The notes beneath the pieces were generated by a model. It saw nothing but the letters and a program-made list of their open reading frames with translations, had not been told where the DNA came from and did no database searches. Both the position numbers and the translations under genes were made by a program. Shown one piece after another: positions 55,108 through 63,956 of a stretch of 64,000 bases of DNA (within the stretch, counting starts at the first letter, position 1; every line of letters starts with the position of its first letter). The stretch lies in assembly GCA_016708825.1 (NCBI GenBank), contig JADJEZ010000023.1:124001-188000 (forward strand). Direction: 5' to 3'. The DNA is from Betaproteobacteria bacterium. Lineage in GTDB: Bacteria; Pseudomonadota; Gammaproteobacteria; Burkholderiales; Usitatibacteraceae.

Positions 55108-56415
55108 CTAGCCGCGCTTGCCGAGCGGCACGACGTCGCGCTTGGGTGCGCCGTTGTAGAGCTGGCGCGGGCGGCCGATCTTCAGCTCCGGGTCCGAGAT
55201 CATCTCGTTCCACTGCGCGATCCAGCCGACGGTGCGCGCCAGCGAGAAGATGCAGGTGAACATGGACACCGGGATGCCCATCGCGCGCTGCACGATGCCG
55301 GAGTAGAAGTCCACGTTGGGATAGAGCTTGCGGCTGACGAAATACTCGTCCTCGAGCGCCACCTTCTCGAGCGCCATCGCCAGCTTGAAGAGCGGGTCGT
55401 CGTGCAGCCCCAGCTCGTCGAGCACCTCGCGGCAGGTCTCCTGCATGAGCTTCGCCCGCGGGTCGTAGTTCTTGTAGACCCGGTGGCCGAAGCCCATCAG
55501 CTTCACGCCCGAGTTCTTGTCCTTCACCTTCCTCACGAACTCGCCGAGCTTCTCGACGCCGCCCTCCCTCTGGATGTCCTGGAGCATCTGCAGCGCCGCC
55601 TCGTTGGCGCCGCCGTGCGCCGGGCCCCACAGGCAGGCGATGCCGGAGGCGATGCAGGCGAAGGGGTTCGCGCCGGACGAGCCGGCCAGGCGCACCGTCG
55701 AGGTCGACGCGTTCTGCTCGTGGTCTGCGTGCAGGATCAGGATGCGGTCGAGCGCGCGCACGAGGACCGGGTTCACCTCGTACTCCTCGGCCGGCACGCC
55801 GAACATCATGCGCATGAAGTTCGAGGTGTAGTCGAGCTTGTTCTTCGGGTACATGAACGGCTGGCCCATGTTGTACTTGTAGGCCATGGCGACGATCGTG
55901 GGCAGCTTGGCGATCAGGCGGAAGGCGGAGATCTCGCGGTGCTCCGGATTGGTGATGTCGAGGGAGTCGTGATAGAAGGCCGAGAGCGCGCCCACCACGC
56001 CCACGCACACCGCCATCGGGTGCGAGTCGCGGCGGAAGCCCGAGTACAGGCGCGCGAGCTGCTCGTGGACCATGGTGTGGATGGTGACGGTCTGGTCGAA
56101 GTCCTTCTTCTGCTGGGCCTTCGGGAGTTCCCCCTTCAGGAGCAGGTAGCAGACCTCCAGGAAGTCGCAGTGCTGGGCGAGCTGCTCGATCGGGTAGCCG
56201 CGGTACATGAGCACGCCCGCGTCCCCGTCGATGTAGGTGATCTTCGAGCTGCAGCTCGCCGTGGACAGGAACCCGGGGTCGAAGGTGAACTTCCCTGTCT
56301 TGCCGTAGAGGGCCCGGATGTCTATCACGTCCGGTCCGATGGAACCGCCGTAAACCGGCAGTTCCAGGGTCTTGCCGTCGTCGTAGGTGAGCGTCGCTTT
56401 GCCTTTGGCTTCCAT
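55108..56415 (-). CDS. gltA: Citrate synthase (type II hexameric)
   Basis: GltA (435 residues) joins acetyl-CoA and oxaloacetate. The catalytic residues are visible: His in LHADHEQNASTST (~264), His in WGPAHGGANEA (~305) and Asp in YPNVDFYSG (~362). The N-terminal beta-rich domain with DPGFLSTASCSSKITYIDGDAG indicates the Gram-negative hexameric type, usually inhibited by NADH. It is intact and lies 22 bases after sdhE. Confidence 0.97.
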   Translation of the reverse strand: MEAKGKATLTYDDGKTLELPVYGGSIGPDVIDIRALYGKTGKFTFDPGFLSTASCSSKITYIDGDAGVLMYRGYPIEQLAQHCDFLEVCYLLLKGELPKAQQKKDFDQTVTIHTMVHEQLARLYSGFRRDSHPMAVCVGVVGALSAFYHDSLDITNPEHREISAFRLIAKLPTIVAMAYKYNMGQPFMYPKNKLDYTSNFMRMMFGVPAEEYEVNPVLVRALDRILILHADHEQNASTSTVRLAGSSGANPFACIASGIACLWGPAHGGANEAALQMLQDIQREGGVEKLGEFVRKVKDKNSGVKLMGFGHRVYKNYDPRAKLMQETCREVLDELGLHDDPLFKLAMALEKVALEDEYFVSRKLYPNVDFYSGIVQRAMGIPVSMFTCIFSLARTVGWIAQWNEMISDPELKIGRPRQLYNGAPKRDVVPLGKRG

Positions 56416-56437
56416 GCGGATCTCCAGGTGGGCCGCC

Positions 56438-56677
56438 TCAGGCGGCCTTGAGTCGTTGCAAAAGCGGTTGCAGGGCCGGATCGGGGCAGTCGCGCCGCCC
56501 CATCACCAGGTCGAACAGGTCCTTGTCCGGCATCGCGAGCAATGTCGCGAGGCGCCTTGCGTCCGAGTCGTCCAGGTCTTCCCCGCATTCCTCCCAGAAC
56601 CGCGCGAGCACGATGTCGAGCTCGAGCAGCCCCCGGCGGCTGCGCCACTTGAGCCGTTCGGTCTCTCGCGAGTCCAC
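56438..56677 (-). CDS. sdhE: Succinate dehydrogenase assembly factor SdhE
   Basis: SdhE helps attach FAD covalently to SdhA. The ~79-residue protein has the family motif WRSRRGLLELDIVL with the RGxxE residues, then LPDKDLFDLVMG-like AMPDKDLFDLVMGRRDCP. A GTG at 56677 gives a sensible N-terminus (VDSRETERLKWR), and an AGAGG site is weak. It lies between sdhB and gltA, as in many betaproteobacteria. Confidence 0.88.
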   Translation of the reverse strand: MDSRETERLKWRSRRGLLELDIVLARFWEECGEDLDDSDARRLATLLAMPDKDLFDLVMGRRDCPDPALQPLLQRLKAA

Positions 56678-56697
56678 GGCCTCTGTACCTTTCCTGT

Positions 56698-57393
56698 CTA
56701 TACGGCCCTGCGAACCAGCAGTTCCTTGATCCTGCCGATGGCGAGCGTGGGGTTCAAGCCCTTCGGGCAGACGTCCACGCAATTCATGATCGTGTGGCAG
56801 CGGAACAGCCGGTAGGGATCCTCGAGGTCGTCCAGGCGCTCGTTCACCGCCTGGTCGCGGCTGTCCGCGATGAAGCGGTAGGCGTTGAGCAGCCCCGCGG
56901 GGCCCACGAACTTGTCCGGGTTCCACCAGAAGGAGGGGCAGGAGGTCGAGCAGCACGCGCAGAGGATGCACTCGTAGAGCCCGTCGAGCTGCACGCGTTC
57001 CTGCGGCGACTGCAGGCGCTCCTTCTCGGGAAGCGGCCCGCCGTCGATCACGTAGGGCTTGACCGAATGGTACTGGTCGAAGAAGAGCGTCATGTCGACG
57101 ATCAGGTCGCGGATGATGGGCAGGCCCGGCAGCGGCTTGATCACCACGGGCTCGGCAAGATCGGTGAGCCGCGTCACGCACGCGAGGCCGTTCCTGCCGT
57201 TGATGTTCATCGCGTCCGACCCGCACACGCCCTCGCGGCACGAGCGGCGAAGCGAGAGCGTGTCGTCGACCGTCTTGATGCGGATCAGCGCGTCCAGGAG
57301 CATCCGGTCGGACGGCCCCATGGCGACGTCGTAGTCCTGGAAGTAGGGGCGCGCGTCGCGGTCCGGGTCGTATCGCTGGATTCGGAATTTCAT
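56698..57393 (-). CDS. sdhB: Succinate dehydrogenase iron-sulfur subunit
   Basis: SdhB (231 residues) carries electrons from FAD to quinone. The plant-type [2Fe-2S] site is CREGVCGSD...C (residues ~58-77), and the [4Fe-4S]/[3Fe-4S] sites are CILCACCSTSCP and CHTIMNCVDVCPKGLNP. The frame is complete. It lies 10 bases after sdhA. Confidence 0.97.
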   Translation of the reverse strand: MKFRIQRYDPDRDARPYFQDYDVAMGPSDRMLLDALIRIKTVDDTLSLRRSCREGVCGSDAMNINGRNGLACVTRLTDLAEPVVIKPLPGLPIIRDLIVDMTLFFDQYHSVKPYVIDGGPLPEKERLQSPQERVQLDGLYECILCACCSTSCPSFWWNPDKFVGPAGLLNAYRFIADSRDQAVNERLDDLEDPYRLFRCHTIMNCVDVCPKGLNPTLAIGRIKELLVRRAV

Positions 57394-57403
57394 GGCTGGG
57401 CCC

Positions 57404-59168
57404 CTAGTAGACCCGGGCCTTCGGCGCGAAGGACTCCACCGAGAGCGGCTTCAGGTTCACGGGCTTGTAGTCCAGTCGGTCGCCGTCGCGGTACCAGAGC
57501 GAGTGCTTGAGCCAGTTCACGTCGTCTCGCGCATGGAAGTCCTCGCGGTCGTGGGCGCCGCGCGTCTCCTTGCGGGCCTCGGCGCAGACCATGGTCGCGC
57601 GCGCAGTCTCGTAGAGGTTGTCCAGCTCCAGCGCCTCGATGCGGGCGGTGTTGAAGACCTTCGACTTGTCCGTGACGCCCGAGCGCGCGACCCGGTCGCC
57701 GAGGGCGCGGATCTTCTCCACGCCCTGCACGAGGAGATCCGGGAAGCGGAACACGCCGCAGTGGGCCTGCATCGCGCGCTGGATCTCGTCGCGCACCACG
57801 GCGACGTCCTCGCCGTTCGCCTGGCCGTCGAGCCGCGCGACCCGGGCAAGCGAGGCCTCGCCGGCGCCGGCCGGCTGTTCGCGATGCGCAGCGCCGTGGG
57901 AGCGGATGAATTCCACCATGCTCTGCCCGGCGCTCCTGCCCATCACGAGAAGGTCGGTGAGGGAATTGGTGCCGAGGCGGTTCGCGCCGTGTATCGAGGC
58001 GCAGCCGCATTCGCCGGCGGCGTACAGGCCGGGAACGGCGGCGGCGGGTCGCCACCCGCGGGCACGACGACCTCGCCACGGTAGTTCGTGGGGATCCCGC
58101 CCATCTGGTAGTGGCGCGGGGAACCACGGGGATCGGCCCCTTCACCGGATCGACGTTCGCGAACTTGATCGCGATCTCGCGGATGCCCGGCAGGCGCTTG
58201 TCGATCACCTCGGGACCCAGGTGGTCCAGCTTGAGCAGGATGTGGTCGCCATGCTCCCCGGCGCCGCGGCCCTCCTTGATCTCGGTCGCCATGGCGCGCG
58301 AGACCACGTCGCGCGAGGCCAGGTCCTTCATCGTGGGCGCGTAGCGCTCCATGAACCGCTCGCCGTCCTTGTTCAGGAGGATGCCGCCTTCGCCGCGCAC
58401 GCCCTCGGTGATGAGCACGCCCGCCCCTGCAACACCGGTGGGGTGGAACTGCCAGAACTCCATGTCCTGCAGCGGAATGCCGGCGCGCGCCGCCATGCCG
58501 AGACCGTCGCCGGTGTTGATGAAGGCGTTCGTGGACGAGGAGAAGATCCGGCCCGCACCGCCGGTGGCGAGGAGCGTGGCCTTGCCCTGGAAGAGGACGG
58601 TCTCGCCCGTCTCCATCTCCAGGGCCGTCACGCCGAGCACCGCGCCCTGGTCGTCGCGCACGAGGTCGAGCGCCATCCACTCGACGAAGAACTGCGTCTT
58701 CGCGAGGACGTTCCTCTGGTAGAGCGTGTGCAGCATCGCGTGCCCGGTGCGATCCGCCGCGCAGCACGAGCGCTGCACGCTCCTCTCGCCGAAATTCTGC
58801 GTGTGGCCGCCGAACGGGCGCTGGTAGATGCTGCCGTTGTCGTTCCTGTCGAAGGGCATCCCGAAGTGCTCGAGCTCGATCACCACTTCCGGCGCCATGC
58901 GGCACATGTACTCGATCGCGTCCTGGTCGCCCAGCCAGTCGGAGCCCTTCACCGTGTCGTACATGTGCCAGTGCCAGCTGTCCTCGCCCATGTTGCCGAG
59001 CGAGGCGCCCACGCCGCCCTGCGCCGCCACGGTGTGCGAGCGCGTCGGGAAGACCTTCGAGAGCACCGCGACCTTCAGGCCCGCCCCGGAAAGCTCCAGC
59101 GCGGCGCGCAGGCCCGAGCCGCCGGCACCCACGATCACCGCGTCGAACTTGCGAACCGCGAGCGCCAT
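57404..59168 (-). CDS. sdhA: Succinate dehydrogenase flavoprotein subunit (two frameshifts)
   Basis: SdhA (about 588 residues) oxidises succinate. The FAD fold VIVGAGGSGLRAALEL, covalent-FAD histidine in TRSHTVAAQGGVGASLG, WQFHPTGVAGAG, and catalytic HYQMGGIPTNYRGE are visible. The C-terminus is LDYKPVNLKPLSVESFAPKARVY. Breaks near 58119 and 58040 enclose the HYQMGGIP segment. The rest of the protein is collinear with the family. Confidence 0.94.
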
Positions 59169-59169
59169 G

Positions 59170-59523
59170 TCATCGACTCCAGAGGATGGAAACGGACCAC
59201 ACGACGTAGAAGACGAGCGCGGTGCCCACGAGCGCCTGCAGCGCGAGCCGGATTCCCGTGGGCTTCACGTAGTCCATGATGATGTCGCGCACGCCCACCC
59301 AGGCGTGGTAGAGCAGCGCCAGGAAGAAGAGCATCGTCGCGAGACGCACGAAGGCGCCCGAGAACATCCCCGTCCAGTCCGCCCAGTTCGCCGGCGGGCA
59401 CCACAGCACGAGGGCGAGCAGGAACACCGTGTAGGCCGCCATCACCACGGCGGTGAGGCGCTGCAGGAGCCACGCGCCCGTCCCGGTGTGCGCGCCGACG
59501 GGGATCTTCGCGTACGCCGTCAC
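59170..59523 (-). CDS. sdhD: Succinate dehydrogenase membrane anchor
   Basis: SdhD (117 residues) is a three-helix anchor that binds quinone and heme b. The helices are about 18-42, 52-76 and 90-112, with YHAWVGVRDIIMDYVK carrying the heme histidine. The GTG start at 59523 overlaps the sdhC stop (GTGA), so an upstream ATG is not used. It ends two bases before sdhA. Confidence 0.93.
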   Translation of the reverse strand: MTAYAKIPVGAHTGTGAWLLQRLTAVVMAAYTVFLLALVLWCPPANWADWTGMFSGAFVRLATMLFFLALLYHAWVGVRDIIMDYVKPTGIRLALQALVGTALVFYVVWSVSILWSR

Positions 59524-59906
59524 CAGAGCCTCCAGCCGATGAGGAGCGTGGCGGCCGCCCCGAGCACGAACACGAGCATCGCCGTGGCGCGCGCGGGCTC
59601 CTTGGCCACGCCGAGGTGCACATCGAGCAGGAGGTAGCGGATGCCGGCGAAGAAATGGTGCGCATAGAGCCAGACGAACCCGAGCAGGACCACCTTCACG
59701 GCCGGTTGCGAGAACACCGCTTGCCAGCGCAGCCACCCCGCCTCGCTCCCGAGCGTGACCTGCATCAGGTAGAGGACCGCGGGTATCACGGGGAAGAAAA
59801 GGAGCGCGCCCGAGATGCGATGGAAGATCGACACGAGCCCCGGCACGGGCAGGTGCGCGAGGTTGAGATCGTAATACTTCGGTCTCTGCTTGGGCGCAGT
59901 GGTCAT
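59520..59906 (-). CDS. sdhC: Succinate dehydrogenase cytochrome b556 subunit
   Basis: SdhC (128 residues) is the first gene of the TCA operon. It has the SIFHRISGALLF quinone-site motif at about residue 27 and the heme-binding HHFFAGIRYLLLD around 82-94, with three helices. The start at 59906 (MTTAPKQRPKYYDLNL) is typical, and translation of the next gene is coupled to it. Confidence 0.95.
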   Translation of the reverse strand: MTTAPKQRPKYYDLNLAHLPVPGLVSIFHRISGALLFFPVIPAVLYLMQVTLGSEAGWLRWQAVFSQPAVKVVLLGFVWLYAHHFFAGIRYLLLDVHLGVAKEPARATAMLVFVLGAAATLLIGWRLW

Positions 59907-59991
59907 GTTTCGATCCTGGATGGCTTCGCGGCGACCAGGCGAAGCCGGGAGGCGAACTCGCACTCGATCCCGCGACGCGGATTGCCGCCGG

Positions 59992-60021
59992 ATTCTACCG
60001 TGTATTGCTGCGACCGCACAA
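59992..60021 (-). promoter_or_regulatory. Promoter of the sdhCDAB-gltA-odhAB operon
   Basis: On the minus strand TTGTGC (60021-60016) and TAGAAT (59997-59992) are 18 bases apart, about 85 bases before the sdhC ATG. The stretch is the most AT-rich part of the gap between the GntR gene and sdhC. Confidence 0.5.
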
Positions 60022-60081
60022 ACCGATACCCCTGCCGCGCATGCCGGAATCGGGGATCGGTCACGGACGCGCGGGGGACCT

Positions 60082-60816
60082 TCACGCCAGTTCGTTGAAG
60101 TAGGAAAAGCCGTCGGTCGCGCACAGCCCGCGCCGCCATTCGACGGGCATGTCGCCGTAGGTGAAGGCGATGCGATCGACGCACAAAAGCGGCGCTCCCG
60201 CCGCCACGCGCAGCAGCCCCGCCGCCGGCTCCCGCGCGGCGACGGCGCGGATGCGTTCCTCGGCCCGGATCATGCGCAGCCCGTAGACTTCCTCGTAGAA
60301 GCTGTACATCGAGCCCTTGTACTCCTCGAGCCTCGCCACGGTGAGCCCGGGGAAGCGCGTCGCGGCAAGCACCATCTCGTCCAGGATCAGCGGCCGGTCG
60401 CGGAACTCGAGGACGCGCTTGATCACGTGCACGGGCGAGCCGGCCTTGACGGCGAGCGCGCGCGCGATGTCGGCGCTCGCCTTTCCCTTGCGCAGCTCGA
60501 GCAGGACGTTGCGCGGGTGCAGCTTCTCCCCGCTGTCGGGCATCACGCGCAGGAACCGGTACTGGTAGGCCGGCTCGCTGTGGGACGCGACGTAGGTGCC
60601 CTTGCCCTGCCGGCGCACGAGGATGTGCTCGCTCGCGAGCTCGTCGATCGCCTTGCGCACCGTGCCCTGGCTCACGCGGAAGCGCGAGGCGAGCTCCATC
60701 TCCGAGGGAATCGCCTCCCCGGGCTTCCACTCGCCGGCCACGAGGCTCTGCGTGAGGAGGATCTTGATCTGCTCGTAGAGCGGCCGGAACGACGGCGACG
60801 GCAGCGGCTCGGTCAT
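60082..60816 (-). CDS. GntR-family transcriptional regulator
   Basis: The 244-residue regulator has an N-terminal GntR winged helix (IPSEMELASRFRVSQGTVRKAIDEL, about 36-60, and GKGTYV). The C-terminal UTRA-like ligand domain has KRVLEFRDRPLILDEMVLA and FYEEVYGLRM-type strands. It is transcribed toward sdhC and away from the CitE-like/Mch/Mcl genes, so it may control both. The perfect palindrome at 60853 is a likely binding site. The effector is unknown, perhaps a TCA or CoA-ester metabolite. Confidence 0.92.
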   Translation of the reverse strand: MTEPLPSPSFRPLYEQIKILLTQSLVAGEWKPGEAIPSEMELASRFRVSQGTVRKAIDELASEHILVRRQGKGTYVASHSEPAYQYRFLRVMPDSGEKLHPRNVLLELRKGKASADIARALAVKAGSPVHVIKRVLEFRDRPLILDEMVLAATRFPGLTVARLEEYKGSMYSFYEEVYGLRMIRAEERIRAVAAREPAAGLLRVAAGAPLLCVDRIAFTYGDMPVEWRRGLCATDGFSYFNELA

Positions 60817-60852
60817 GGCGGAAATCCTAGCACAGGCAGGGGCGCTCCTTTG

Positions 60853-60864
60853 TCTTATATAAGA
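60853..60864. promoter_or_regulatory. Palindrome TCTTATATAAGA, probable GntR operator
   Basis: TCTTATATAAGA is a perfect 12-base palindrome, with flanking TTG/CAA that partly extends symmetry. It lies between the divergent GntR and CitE-like genes and 11 bases upstream of the TTGACA box. A GntR dimer bound here would meet the polymerase. No second copy was found near sdhC. Confidence 0.65.
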
Positions 60865-60875
60865 TACAAGTCCTG

Positions 60876-60905
60876 TTGACACCCGTCGCCGGCGCGGCGT
60901 ACGAT
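60876..60905 (+). promoter_or_regulatory. Promoter of the CitE-like/Mch/Mcl genes
   Basis: TTGACA (60876-60881) and TACGAT (60900-60905) are spaced by 18 bases. The -35 box is perfect. Transcription would begin near 60912, giving a leader of about 80 bases before the first ATG. The GntR palindrome lies directly upstream. Confidence 0.65.
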
Positions 60906-60990
60906 GCTGCGCAGCAGCAAGCGCCTCCGGCCGGCCCCTCAGCCGGCGCCGAGGGACCTGTTTCAACCGCCAAATCAGAGGCTTGCCGAT

Positions 60991-61869
60991 ATGACCCCCT
61001 ACTTCCGCCCGCGCCGCTCGATGCTCTACGTGCCCGGGTGCAGCACGCGCTATCTCAACAAGTCGCGCACCCTCAAGGTCGACTCCGTGATCCTGGACCT
61101 GGGCGACCCGATCCTCGTCGAGGCCAAGGTCGAGTCGCGCAGGAACGTGGTCGAGGCGGTGCTCGCCGGCGGCTTCGGGAGGCGCGAGGTCGTGGTGCGC
61201 GTGAACGACCTGGATTCCCCCTGGGGCGCGGAGGACGTGAAGGCCGTGGCCGGCATCGGCGCGGACGCGATCCTCTTCCCGAACATCGAGTCGAAGGCCG
61301 ACGTGCTGCAGGCACTCGCCGCCCTCGATGCCGCCGGCGGCAAGCACCTGCCCGTCATGGTGATGATCGAGAGCCCGCTCGCGGTGCTGCGCGCCGAGGA
61401 GATCGCCGGCGCCTCCGACCGCATAGCCTGCATCGTGATGGCCACCTCCGACCTGATCACCCAGTTGCACGCGCGGCGCACGCCGGACCGGATAGCGCTG
61501 CACTACTCCCTCTCGCGGGTGGTGCTCGCCGGCCGCGCCTACGACCGCTCCGTGGTCGACGGCATCTCCACGGACCTGAAGGACATGCAGTCCTTCGAGT
61601 ACGCCTGCCGCCTCGCGCGCGACCTGGGCTTCGACGGCAAGAGCCTCGTGCACCCCTTCCAGCTGCCCTACTGCAACGACGCGTTCACGCCGAAGCCGCA
61701 CGATCTCGAGGCCGCCACCGAGCTGATCGAGGCCCTCGAGCACGCGCACCGCGAGGGGCGCGGCGTGGTGGTCGTGAACGGCCGCCTGATCGAGGGCCAC
61801 CACCTGAAGGCCGCGAGGAGGCTCCTCGCCCTCGCGGACATGATCGCCCAGCTGGAAGCGGGTCAGTAG
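60991..61869 (+). CDS. HpcH/HpaI-CitE family CoA-ester lyase, variant acidic motif
   Basis: The 292-residue TIM-barrel lyase cleaves or forms a C-C bond in an acyl-CoA such as malyl- or citramalyl-CoA. It has SMLYVPGCSTRYLNKS at the start, VMIESPLAVLRAEEIAG with the metal-binding Glu (about 124) and GFDGKSLVHPFQLPYCNDAF near the end. The usual DLEDA acidic motif reads DLGDP, so one acidic residue is absent. The start at 60991 is chosen because the upstream part of the frame is basic and lacks family similarity. It is cotranscribed with mch. Confidence 0.85.
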   Translation: MTPYFRPRRSMLYVPGCSTRYLNKSRTLKVDSVILDLGDPILVEAKVESRRNVVEAVLAGGFGRREVVVRVNDLDSPWGAEDVKAVAGIGADAILFPNIESKADVLQALAALDAAGGKHLPVMVMIESPLAVLRAEEIAGASDRIACIVMATSDLITQLHARRTPDRIALHYSLSRVVLAGRAYDRSVVDGISTDLKDMQSFEYACRLARDLGFDGKSLVHPFQLPYCNDAFTPKPHDLEAATELIEALEHAHREGRGVVVVNGRLIEGHHLKAARRLLALADMIAQLEAGQ

Positions 61870-61873
61870 CGCC

Positions 61874-62935
61874 ATGGGCCCGAGGCCGGCGGCCGGCTAT
61901 TTCTTCGACGACTTCGAGCTGGGCGCGCGCCTCGAGCACGCGACACCCCGCACCGTCTCGTCGTCCGATGCCGCGATCTATCTCGCGCTTACCGGGTCGC
62001 GAAACCCCGTCCACTGCGCCGCTCCCGTCGCCGCCGCCCTCGGGCACCCCGCGCCTCCGCTGGACGACCTGCTCGTGTTCCATCTCGCGTTCGGCAAGAC
62101 GGTGCACGACATCTCCTACAACGCGGTGGCGAACCTGGGCTATGACGACGTGCGCTTTCTCCTGCCCGTCTATCCCGGCGACACGCTCGGCGCACGCAGC
62201 GAAGTCATCGGGCTCAAGGAGAACGCGAGCGGCAAGTCCGGCGTGGTCTGGGTCCGCTCGCACGCCTTCAACCAGCACGGCGCGGAGGTGCTCTCCTGGG
62301 TGCGCTGGGTGATGGTCGCCCGGCGCGGGCCGAAGGGCGCCGCGGACGGGCGCGCCGCGGTGATTCCGGAGCTGCCCGCCGAAGTGGCGCTCGACCGGCT
62401 CCCGGTCCCCGCCTTCCTCACCCCGCGCGCCCTCGACCCGCACGCCACCGGGGGCGCCCGGTGGTGGGACGACTACGCGGCGGGCGAGACGATCGACCAT
62501 CCCGGCGCGATGACGGTCGAGGAGGCCGACCACATGCTCGCCACGCGGCTCTACCAGAACACGGCGCGCGTGCACTTCGACGCCCATGCGGCGCGCTCGA
62601 GCCAGTTCGGCAGGCGCCTGGTCTACGGCGGCCACGTGATCTCGCTCTGCCGCGCGCTCGCGCACGACGGCCTCGAGAACGCCTTCGCCGTCGCGGCCAT
62701 CCACGGCGGCACCCACGCGAACCCGACCTTCGCCGGCGACACGATCGCCGTGCGCAGCGTGGTCGCCTCGCGCGGGGAGATCCCGGGCCGGGACGACGTC
62801 GGGGCGCTGCGCGTGCGGATGCTGGGCGCGAAGAACACGGCGCTCGCCGATCTCGCGACACCCGCGCCCGGCGCGAAGGACCCCGCGGTGGTCCTCGACC
62901 TGGACCTGACGCTGCTCCTGCCGCGGCGCGCCTAG
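61874..62935 (+). CDS. mch: Mesaconyl-CoA hydratase (MaoC-like)
   Basis: The 353-residue double-hotdog protein matches beta-methylmalyl-CoA dehydratase/mesaconyl-CoA hydratase. It has YLALTGSRNPVH in the N-terminal half, VRFLLPVYPGDTLGARSEV, and the C-terminal LVYGGHVISLCRALAHDG and GGTHANPTFAGDTI motifs diagnostic of Mch. It interconverts mesaconyl-CoA and beta-methylmalyl-CoA. It begins 4 bases after the first lyase and ends 28 bases before the second. Confidence 0.88.
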   Translation: MGPRPAAGYFFDDFELGARLEHATPRTVSSSDAAIYLALTGSRNPVHCAAPVAAALGHPAPPLDDLLVFHLAFGKTVHDISYNAVANLGYDDVRFLLPVYPGDTLGARSEVIGLKENASGKSGVVWVRSHAFNQHGAEVLSWVRWVMVARRGPKGAADGRAAVIPELPAEVALDRLPVPAFLTPRALDPHATGGARWWDDYAAGETIDHPGAMTVEEADHMLATRLYQNTARVHFDAHAARSSQFGRRLVYGGHVISLCRALAHDGLENAFAVAAIHGGTHANPTFAGDTIAVRSVVASRGEIPGRDDVGALRVRMLGAKNTALADLATPAPGAKDPAVVLDLDLTLLLPRRA

Positions 62936-62963
62936 AATAGTCATTTTCCCCGGAAGGTTGCCC

Positions 62964-63956
62964 ATGCCCGCTCCCCGCCACCCCAAGGACGCCCTCTTCG
63001 CCGGCGAGAAACCCTTCCCGGTCATTCCGGCCTGCGAGCATTTCGCCGGATCCGAGCGGCTCATCGTCAAGGCGCTCGACCTCCAGGAACGCCTGGGGGC
63101 GGTGTTCGACATCACCTGCGACTGCGAGGACGGCGCCGAGACCGGCCGCGAGAAGCAGCACGCGGAGATGATCGTCGACGTGCTGCACTCCCCGGCGAAC
63201 CGCTTCGCCATGGCCGGGGCGCGCATCCACGATTTCACCCATCCCCACTGGAAGAAGGACGTCGACATCCTCGTCGGCGGGGCGGGCAAGGTGATCGCCT
63301 ACGTGACGATCCCGAAATGCACGTCCGTCGCCCAGGCCGAGGAGATGATCCTCTACATCCAGGCGGTGGCGAAGAAGAAGAAATTCAAGCGCGACATCCC
63401 GGTGCACGTCCTGATCGAGACCCACGGCGCGCTGCACGACGCCTGGGAGATCGCGCAGCTGCCCGGCGTGCAGGTGCTCGACTTCGGGCTCATGGACTTC
63501 GTGAGCGGCCACCACGGCGCCATCAACGCGTCCAACATGCGCTCGCCCGGGCAGTTCGACCACCCGCTCGTCGCACGGGCGAAGGCCGACGTGGTGGCCG
63601 CGGCCCTCGCCCACGGCGTGGTGCCGGCGCACAACGTCTCGCTCGACCTGAAGAACACCTACAACGTCTTCCGCGATGCCTGGCGCGCCCGCAGCGACTT
63701 CGGGTTCCTGCGCATGTGGAGCATCCACCCCTCGCAGGTGCAGCCGATCGTCGACGCGATGAAGCCCGACCTGAACGAGGTCGCGGTCGCGGGCGCGATC
63801 CTCCTCGAGGCGCAGCGCGCGAGCTGGGGGCCGATCCAGTTCGAGGGCGAGCTGCACGACCGCGCCACGTACCGCTATTTCTGGGAGCTGCTCCAGAAGG
63901 CGCGCATCACCGGCGTGGGGATCCCCGAGGACGCCGCGCGCGCCTTCTTCGACTGA
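62964..63956 (+). CDS. HpcH/HpaI-family malyl/methylmalyl-CoA-type lyase
   Basis: The 330-residue protein has an intact acidic site CDCEDGAETGREKQH, then HVLIETHGALHDAW and FGLMDFVSGHHGAIN, and SIHPSQVQPIVDAM. This long form (about 330 residues) of CitE-like lyases is common in betaproteobacteria. In this context it probably condenses or cleaves glyoxylate and propionyl-CoA (beta-methylmalyl-CoA), although malyl-CoA or citramalyl-CoA is possible. The ATG at 62964 is preferred over a TTG at 62958 because GGAAGG lies at a normal distance. Only 44 bases follow in the window, ending GGAAGG, perhaps the next gene's ribosome site. Confidence 0.87.
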   Translation: MPAPRHPKDALFAGEKPFPVIPACEHFAGSERLIVKALDLQERLGAVFDITCDCEDGAETGREKQHAEMIVDVLHSPANRFAMAGARIHDFTHPHWKKDVDILVGGAGKVIAYVTIPKCTSVAQAEEMILYIQAVAKKKKFKRDIPVHVLIETHGALHDAWEIAQLPGVQVLDFGLMDFVSGHHGAINASNMRSPGQFDHPLVARAKADVVAAALAHGVVPAHNVSLDLKNTYNVFRDAWRARSDFGFLRMWSIHPSQVQPIVDAMKPDLNEVAVAGAILLEAQRASWGPIQFEGELHDRATYRYFWELLQKARITGVGIPEDAARAFFD

